Of a stretch of 9,692 nucleotides of DNA, positions 6,116 to 9,692 are shown one piece after another (position 1 is the first letter of the stretch; every line of letters starts with the position of its first letter). Under the pieces are notes generated by a model. It was not told where the DNA came from, ran no database searches, and worked only from the letters and a program-made list of their open reading frames with translations. Source of the DNA: Thermoflexales bacterium (GTDB lineage: Bacteria > Chloroflexota > Anaerolineae > Fen-1058); contig JAFGFO010000139.1 in the NCBI GenBank assembly GCA_016931085.1, positions 1-9,692 on the forward strand, in the 5' to 3' direction. The position numbers and the translations under genes were made by a program.

Positions 6116-6585
6116 TCGTCGGGCACGAGGTGGGCAGGCACCTGGACGGCCACCACTTCCCCTCGGGCGCATACTTCTCCCTTGGCCGACAGCGTGACGC
6201 TCACCACGACCTTGCGCCCCTTGATTTCCTTGACCTGTCCGCGCAGCTCGAGTGTGGCATCGATGGGGGTGGGGCGCAGGTAGTCGACGTGCAGCGAGGC
6301 AGTCAGGTAGCGCAATGGCGGAGAGCTATCCATATCGCGCCCTTGCGCCCGGTAAGCCGCCGCGGCGGCCGTGCCCACCGCGTGGCAGTCGATGAGCGAG
6401 GCGAGCAACCCGCCGTAAACGTAGCCGGGGATGGCGATGTGGTACGGCCTGGGTTGGAAGGTGCACACGCTCTCGTCCCCGTCCCAATAGCTCTGGATGT
6501 GCAGCCCGTGCTCGTTGAGCCGGCCGCAGCCGTAACAGTGACTGAGGCTGTCTGGATAGTAATCCTGGAATGCTTGCGACTTCAT
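6112..6585 (-). CDS. Hotdog-fold acyl-CoA thioesterase, PaaI-like
   Basis: This 157-residue soluble protein matches the 4HBT/PaaI hotdog family, which hydrolyses acyl-CoA or related thioesters. The N-terminal CYGCG (C17, C20) with NEHGLHI resembles the CFGCG-N-x-GL signature common in this subgroup. The central helix motif GYVYGGLLASLIDCH (54-68) supplies likely catalytic D66. TASLHVDYLRPTP (95-107) is the usual strand after the helix. A GGAG (6594-6597 on the complement) lies 8 bases before the ATG at 6585. The stop codon lies inside repeat copy A, and the mRNA leader would carry the composite repeat at 6649-6702. The substrate is unknown; its divergent neighbour is an acyltransferase, which suggests acyl-lipid metabolism (inference). 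Confidence 0.85.
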   Translation of the reverse strand: MKSQAFQDYYPDSLSHCYGCGRLNEHGLHIQSYWDGDESVCTFQPRPYHIAIPGYVYGGLLASLIDCHAVGTAAAAAYRAQGRDMDSSPPLRYLTASLHVDYLRPTPIDATLELRGQVKEIKGRKVVVSVTLSAKGEVCARGEVVAVQVPAHLVPDE

Positions 6586-6620
6586 CAGTATATCTCCATT
6601 TCACATAGTGCTGCCTAGGA

Positions 6621-6728
6621 TAGTTGGGTATCATCTCAATAATTCGGGGTAGGGGCAGACCTATGTGTCTGCCCAGAGGCAAACACGCAGGTTTGCCCCT
6701 ACATTTTGAGAAGATACGTAGTTGGGTA
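6621..6728. repeat. Direct and inverted repeats bracketing the composite hairpin
   Basis: TAGTTGGGTA occurs at 6621-6630 and 6719-6728 as a perfect 10-bp direct repeat. Just inside, GTATCATCTCAA (6628-6639) and the complement of 6706-6717 (GTATCTTCTCAA) match at 11 of 12 positions. The structure, inverted ends inside a direct repeat, looks like a small MITE-type insertion with a target-site duplication, although the inverted arm overlaps the direct repeat by three bases. Confidence 0.5.
6649..6702. repeat. Head-to-head GCCCCTAC hairpins, copies B and C
   Basis: Copy B (- orientation) pairs GGGCAGAC (6653-6660) with GTCTGCCC (6667-6674). Copy C (+ orientation) pairs GGCAAAC (6678-6684) with GTTTGCC (6691-6697). 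The outer ends GTAGGGGC (6649-6656) and GCCCCTAC (6695-6702) are exact complements, so the whole can also fold as one long stem. Loops CTATGT and ACGCAG are similar when oriented alike. Copy A at 6089-6115 is a third relative. Confidence 0.75.
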
Positions 6729-6737
6729 CACTCTGCT

Positions 6738-6747
6738 ATTGTAGCAC
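6738..6747 (-). promoter_or_regulatory. Extended -10 promoter toward the thioesterase
   Basis: Leftward the sequence reads GTGCTACAAT: TACAAT as -10 with an extended TG. There is no good -35. Transcription starting near 6731 would give a leader of about 145 bases that includes the composite hairpin 6649-6702 before the ATG at 6585. It closely matches the sites at 3919-3928 and 6806-6815. Confidence 0.5.
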
Positions 6748-6786
6748 AAAAGGCAATTTATTCCATGCGGCAAAGCCGAACCACTG

Positions 6787-6815
6787 TTGCTTGTCCAAGC
6801 AATCCGTGCTAGAAT
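6787..6815 (+). promoter_or_regulatory. Extended -10 promoter for the acyltransferase-MFS unit
   Basis: TAGAAT (6810-6815) is preceded by GTGC (6806-6809), giving an extended -10, and TTGCTT (6787-6792) lies 17 bases upstream as a weak -35. A transcript would start near 6822, only about 14 bases before the ATG at 6836. Confidence 0.55.
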
Positions 6816-6835
6816 GAGCGCAAAGATGGTCATCG

Positions 6836-7615
6836 ATGCCTGCGTACCCAATCCTATGGAAGAACGTGTTCGAGCTGCTGCTGGCCGCTGTGCGCTTGCG
6901 GGAGCGCTCCTTTCAGGCCGATGCGCGCGCCTGGGTGGAAGCGCTTTGCCCCCCCCTGCAAGTCCAGGGTCGCCAGCACATCCCGGCCAGCGGGCCGGCT
7001 CTGCTGACCGTCAATCACTACAGCCGGCCCGATTTTCAGGCCTGGTGGATCGCCTTTGCTATCAGCGCCGTCGTGCCGGCCGATGTGCATTGGGTGATGA
7101 CGGCTGCCTGGACCTTTGCCGGCCAACCCATCGCCAGGCCATTGACGCCACTGAGCCGTTGGCTTTTCCAAAGAATCGCTTCCGTCTATCACTTTACCCC
7201 CATGCCACCCATGCCGCCAGCCCCTTCTGAAACCGAGGCGCGCGCCCAGGCCGTGCGTCGCGTGCTGGATTACGCCCGCACGACGGCGCAGCCTCTCGTC
7301 GGGCTGTCGCCCGAGGGTCAAGACGTGGCCAGTGGCGTATTGGGCTGGCCGCCGCCGGGCGCGGGCCGTTTTGTGAGCCACCTGGCTCGACTGTGCCACC
7401 ACATCGTCCCGGTGGGTGTGTACGAAGACGGCGACCGTCTTTGCCTGCGTTTTGGCGCAGCGTATCACTTGACGCTGCCACCGCAGCTCGATGCCGCGGA
7501 GCGTGATCGCCAGGCCAGTTGGGTGACCATGCAGGCCATTGCCCGCCAACTGCCGCCACAGTTGCGCGGGGTGTTTGGTGCATCCCCGGCTAAGCAACAG
7601 ATCAACGGAGACTAG
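6836..7615 (+). CDS. PlsC-like lysophospholipid/glycerolipid acyltransferase
   Basis: This 259-residue protein belongs to the LPLAT/PlsC acyltransferase superfamily, which moves fatty acyl groups onto glycerophosphate or other hydroxyl acceptors at the membrane. The catalytic HX4D motif is H61-YSRP-D66. The acceptor-binding block corresponding to FPEGT is SPEGQ (158-162), followed by the IVPVGVYED strand (190-198). The usual second block is weaker. A conserved-looking WV-M-AAWTFAGQPIARPL stretch (86-103) precedes a proline-rich MPPMPPAP segment. There is a mildly hydrophobic N-terminus but no clear transmembrane helix. The start at 6836 has no evident Shine-Dalgarno and would yield a short leader. 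It ends two bases before the MFS transporter ATG, so the pair is surely an operon. The acceptor is not determinable. Confidence 0.82.
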   Translation: MPAYPILWKNVFELLLAAVRLRERSFQADARAWVEALCPPLQVQGRQHIPASGPALLTVNHYSRPDFQAWWIAFAISAVVPADVHWVMTAAWTFAGQPIARPLTPLSRWLFQRIASVYHFTPMPPMPPAPSETEARAQAVRRVLDYARTTAQPLVGLSPEGQDVASGVLGWPPPGAGRFVSHLARLCHHIVPVGVYEDGDRLCLRFGAAYHLTLPPQLDAAERDRQASWVTMQAIARQLPPQLRGVFGASPAKQQINGD

Positions 7616-7617
7616 CT

Positions 7618-8877
7618 ATGAAACGCGTCACTTTTCTCGACATGGTCGTGCTGAATGCCTATCACTTTGGGCTGTCGATCATGTGGAACAGCCTGCATGT
7701 GATCATCCTGCCGGCCGTGCTGCTCAACTTTGTTCCCGACACGCACAAGAACACCTATCTCGGGCTGCTGACTTTTGCCGGCTTGATCATCGCCATGCTG
7801 ATCCAGCCTCTCTCGGGGGCGATGAGCGACCGCTGGTCCTCGCCGTGGGGGCGCCGCCGCCCGCTGATCCTATTGGGCACGCTGCTCGACTTTATCTTCC
7901 TGGCTCTCCTGGCCTGGTCGGGCGGGCTGGTCTGGCTGGCGATCGGTTACATCGGCTTGCAATTTAGCTCCAACAGCGCGCACGGCCCGGTGCAGGGGCT
8001 GCTGCCGGATCGGGTGCCGCCGGAACAACTGGGCGCCGCCAGTGGCATCAAAAACCTGCTCGATATGAGCGGTCTGGTGGTCGCCTCGCTGCTCATGGGG
8101 CGTTTGGTCCCGCCTGATATCGTGCATCCTGTCTTGAGCGTGGGCGTGATCGCGGCGGCACTGGCGGCGGCGGCGGCCGTGACCTTGCTGGGGGCGCGTG
8201 AGGCGCCCTCGACGTCCCCCGCTGGCGAAAAGCCGCGCGTCTCGCTTCGCCAGGTGCTGCGGGTGGATTTCCGCTCGCATCCCGCTTACTGGTGGTTGAT
8301 TGCGTCACGTTACGCCTTTTTGGTCGGCATCTACGAGATCCAGTCTTTTCTCCAATACTATGTGCGTGACGTGATGGCGGTGGCCAACCCGGTCCAGTTG
8401 ACCGGCGACTTGTTAGCCGCCATCACCCTGACTTTGATGGCTTTTGCCTTTGGGGGTGGCTGGCTGGGGGATCGCTTTGGCCACAAGCGCATGCTGGCGA
8501 TAGCCGGTGGCCTTGGGACGGTGGGCTGCTTGCTGCTGATGGGTGCGCGCACGCCGCAGACACTGCTCGTGTGCGGCAGCGTGGTGGGAGCCGGGATCGG
8601 CCTGTTCCTGACCTCGAACTGGGCGTTGGCCACTTGCATGGCGCCCAGCGAAGAATCTGGCAAGTTCTTGGGACTGACCAACCTGGCCACCGCCGGCGCC
8701 GGGGCGACGGCCCGGCTGAGTGGCCCGCTGATCGACACGCTGAACAATGCCCGGCCGGGCGCGTTCGCCGGCTACACGGCGATGTTTATCGCCGGGGCCG
8801 TCTTGACGCTGCTCAGCATCGTCCTGCTGCGGCACGTCGAGCTGCCCAAGGCTACACCGGCCTCCACTTCCACCTAA
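7618..8877 (+). CDS. MFS transporter, sugar/SUT-GPH-like
   Basis: This 419-residue major facilitator protein has about 12 hydrophobic segments. Motif A between helices 2 and 3 reads GAMSDRWSSPWGRRRP (67-82), a form close to the SD-x4-S-x-GRRRP of sucrose (SUT) and GPH-type symporters. The symmetric second-half motif is GDRFGHKR (284-291). The cytoplasmic central loop (about 193-222) is short. A GGAG (7607-7610) sits 7 bases before the ATG and within the end of the acyltransferase gene. Tight coupling to an acyltransferase recalls LplT-Aas-type pairs that flip and reacylate lysolipids, but motif A here looks more sugar-like, so substrate assignment stays open. Confidence 0.85.
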   Translation: MKRVTFLDMVVLNAYHFGLSIMWNSLHVIILPAVLLNFVPDTHKNTYLGLLTFAGLIIAMLIQPLSGAMSDRWSSPWGRRRPLILLGTLLDFIFLALLAWSGGLVWLAIGYIGLQFSSNSAHGPVQGLLPDRVPPEQLGAASGIKNLLDMSGLVVASLLMGRLVPPDIVHPVLSVGVIAAALAAAAAVTLLGAREAPSTSPAGEKPRVSLRQVLRVDFRSHPAYWWLIASRYAFLVGIYEIQSFLQYYVRDVMAVANPVQLTGDLLAAITLTLMAFAFGGGWLGDRFGHKRMLAIAGGLGTVGCLLLMGARTPQTLLVCGSVVGAGIGLFLTSNWALATCMAPSEESGKFLGLTNLATAGAGATARLSGPLIDTLNNARPGAFAGYTAMFIAGAVLTLLSIVLLRHVELPKATPASTST

Positions 8878-8887
8878 TGTAAGCGTT

Positions 8888-8916
8888 AGGAGGTGTTTGT
8901 GTCTGAATTACTTTAA
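8888..8916 (+). other. Orphan Shine-Dalgarno with a 5-codon ORF
   Basis: AGGAGGT (8888-8894) lies 4 bases before a GTG (8899-8901) that opens an ORF encoding only MSELL before TAA (8914-8916). It begins 10 bases after the MFS stop. A near-perfect ribosome binding site with no gene suggests the start of a third operon gene whose body was lost or replaced by the repeats that follow. Chance is possible, as the site is short. Confidence 0.35.
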
Positions 8917-8922
8917 TTTGCG

Positions 8923-9014
8923 GATGAACACAGATTTTATGGATTTTTTATATGAAATATCCGTGTTCACACCTGCACTTGCGCAGGTGCAAATGTCTGT
9001 GTAAATCCGTGTCC
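8923..9014. repeat. Cluster of degenerate ATCCGTGT-type repeats and a hairpin
   Basis: TGAACACAGATTTTA (8925-8939) is an imperfect inverse of 8955-8969 (12 of 15). ATCCGTGT recurs at 8960 and 9006 in direct orientation. CACCTGC (8970-8976) pairs with GCAGGTG (8983-8989). Together they look like remnants of an intergenic repeat and not a gene. Confidence 0.5.
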
Positions 9015-9161
9015 CAGAAGAGAAATGGGAAACTTTTGATAGTTGAGGCGATCATCGCCGGATTCACCTTGGTGGCCTGCCTGGTAAATATGATTTATCA
9101 CAAGCGCCGCGTCAAAGTTGGCGCTGCGGCGATCTGGCAGTAGGGCAAGATTTCCAAATGC
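9015..9161. other. Gene-free stretch with one pseudo-palindrome
   Basis: GGCGATCATCGCC (9047-9059) is a 13-base palindrome with a single central base. A + frame across 9036-9143 reads hydrophobic residues LLIVEAIIAGFTLVACLVN and then a basic tail, but it has no ribosome binding site and no family I recognise. It may be a relic. Nothing else is seen here. Confidence 0.4.
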
Positions 9162-9190
9162 TTGACAAAAGCTCAAAAGAACGCTATACT
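9162..9190 (+). promoter_or_regulatory. Near-consensus sigma70 promoter
   Basis: TTGACA (9162-9167) is a perfect -35, and TATACT (9185-9190) lies exactly 17 bases later as a five-of-six -10. An overlapping perfect TATAAT (9190-9195) would need a 22-base spacer and is less likely. Transcription would start near 9197. This is the strongest promoter in the window. Confidence 0.8.
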
Positions 9191-9196
9191 ATAATC

Positions 9197-9296
9197 GGTA
9201 TTCGCCCCAGCGTTACTCCCGTTGATGCTGGGCTTGGTATCCGCAGGCCATTCCTCCACAGGAGGAGTGGCCCTTGTTTTCTAAACGGTCTTTCCT
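9197..9296 (+). ncRNA. Structured leader or small RNA upstream of the NYN gene
   Basis: The first hairpin pairs 9206-9215 with 9223-9232 (10 bp, two G-U wobbles, loop CTCCCGT). The second pairs 9246-9257 with 9261-9272 (12 bp, one wobble, loop ACA). The CTCC in loop 1 could alternatively pair with GGAG in the right arm of hairpin 2, allowing a switch. The transcript may end at the second hairpin as an RNA of about 84 bases, or read through into the gene. I do not recognise a known riboswitch or RNA family. Confidence 0.55.
9246..9280 (+). terminator. Terminator-like hairpin in the leader
   Basis: A 12-bp GC-rich stem (GGCCATTCCTCC with GGAGGAGTGGCC) is followed by CCTTGTTTTC, an interrupted T-tract. 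It sits 17 bases before the NYN ATG, a classical attenuator position. The right arm contains AGGAGG (9260-9265), so the same stem would also hide a Shine-Dalgarno. Confidence 0.5.
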
Positions 9297-9300
9297 ATGA
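9274..9300 (+). CDS. Possible 8-residue leader peptide overlapping the NYN start
   Basis: A TTG at 9274 lies 6 bases after GGAGGAG (9261-9267) and opens a frame reading MFSKRSFL. Its TGA (9298-9300) overlaps the NYN ATG (9297-9299) as ATGA, the usual geometry of translational coupling. The NYN ATG has no Shine-Dalgarno of its own, which this would explain. A second upstream frame, ATG 9225 to TAA 9284 (19 codons), lacks a ribosome binding site. The feature is short, uses a TTG start and could be chance. Confidence 0.35.
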   Translation: MFSKRSFL

Positions 9301-9620
9301 ACATTTCGCGCATTGCCATCTTCATTGACGGTGGTTATCTCGACGTCGTTCTGCGCACAGAGTGTAACGGGTGCAGAGTAGATTTTGCTAAACTGGCTAA
9401 AAAACTGGCAGGCAACGTCGAAATTCTGCGGACCTACTATTACAACTGTCTCCCCTATCAAAGTAGTCACCCGGGGCCAGAAGAAGCGGCCCGCTTTTCT
9501 CAGGCTCAAAAGTTTCACACCGCTCTGCGCGCCCTTCCGCGCTTCGAGGTGCGAGAAGGTATGCTTGTCTATCGCGGAACGGATCAATCTGGTCAGCACA
9601 TATATTTACTTGGTGTTTAG
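9297..9620 (+). pseudogene. NYN-domain (LabA/DUF88-like) protein, truncated
   Basis: The 107 residues begin RIAIFIDGGYLD, the first strand of a NYN/PIN-like ribonuclease fold with acidic residue D11, and continue with YYYNCLPYQS (47-56), RFEVREGMLVYRGTD (82-96) and GQHIYLLGV. NYN proteins of this subtype usually run to about 160-180 residues. They continue with a VD-LLGVDLV strand and a GDSDF-type motif that carry the other metal-binding acids. The stop at 9618-9620 removes these, so the product should lack a complete active site. LLGV appears directly after HIY, as if about seven residues were deleted, and the bases after the stop can read DLIS-like only with a frame change. That pattern suggests decay, although a short functional form is possible. 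The NYN fold identification is firm; the pseudogene call is less so. Confidence 0.6.
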
Positions 9621-9692
9621 ACTAATCTCAAACGACCCCCATATACGGGAGTATCGCTAATCGCAACCACCATATGTGGTGGCAAATTTGGC
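9621..9692. other. Tail after the NYN gene
   Basis: No recognisable gene is seen. ACCAC (9666-9670) pairs with GTGGT (9676-9680) over a CATAT loop, with two further outer pairs after a mismatch. No T-run is seen before the window ends. Confidence 0.4.

Noticed and set aside
6854..7597. 247-residue - strand open frame opposite the acyltransferase
   Set aside because: The + strand frame has HX4D and SPEG motifs and good operon spacing; the antisense product is Arg/Gly/His-rich and unrecognisable.
8952..9143. 63-residue + strand frame downstream of the MFS gene
   Set aside because: The start lies inside degenerate repeats without a ribosome binding site, and the product matches no family I know; it is kept only as a possible relic.
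8967..9176. 69-residue - strand frame in the same gap
   Set aside because: It overlaps the repeats and the promoter at 9162, with no ribosome binding site and no recognisable motif.
1..9692. tRNA or rRNA genes, integrase, transposase or toxin-antitoxin pair
   Set aside because: Nothing resembling a cloverleaf, an rRNA conserved block or these protein families was seen on either strand by eye.

Overview
The window reads as chromosomal DNA of a GC-rich bacterium, most probably a Chloroflexota (Anaerolineae-like) member. That placement is an inference. It rests on the mix of families (an FHA protein with an OmpR-type DNA-binding tail, a CpXC-domain protein, a GAF-PAS soluble histidine kinase, a GT39-like membrane glycosyltransferase, a LabA/NYN-type protein) and on intergenic spaces filled with short hairpin and tandem repeats. 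No rRNA, tRNA, CRISPR array, transposase or integrase gene is visible.

Left part (1-3930): an FHA/winged-helix regulator on the + strand converges on a - strand pair, histidine kinase then CpXC protein. A perfect 19-bp inverted repeat separates the convergent ends. The kinase-CpXC spacer is almost entirely a heptamer tandem repeat that abuts the CpXC ribosome binding site. The kinase has a promoter-like site with an extended -10 (GTGTTATAAT) next to two palindromes, and a 15-bp tandem repeat expanded inside its PAS region.

Middle (3931-6115): about 450 bases without a gene hold twin GAA-triloop hairpins, a direct repeat and a 28-bp imperfect inverted repeat. They precede an AT-richer, polytopic GT39/ArnT-like glycosyltransferase.

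Right part (6112-8877): a hotdog-fold thioesterase on the - strand is divergent from a tightly spaced acyltransferase (PlsC-like, HX4D)-MFS transporter pair on the + strand. Both transcription units have the same extended -10 ten-mer (GTGCTANAAT), also seen at the kinase. The thioesterase lies between copies of a short hairpin element ending in GCCCCTAC. One copy supplies its stop codon, and two head-to-head copies form a composite palindrome in its leader.

End (8878-9692): a 419-base stretch holds an orphan Shine-Dalgarno with a 5-codon ORF, degenerate repeats, and a near-consensus sigma70 promoter (TTGACA-17-TATACT). The promoter drives a roughly 100-nt two-hairpin leader. The second hairpin is terminator-like and also buries an AGGAGG Shine-Dalgarno for a possible 8-residue leader peptide, whose stop overlaps the start of a NYN-domain gene (ATGA). 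That NYN protein ends after 107 residues and lacks the second half of the domain. This leader plus truncated NYN gene is the most unusual arrangement in the window.
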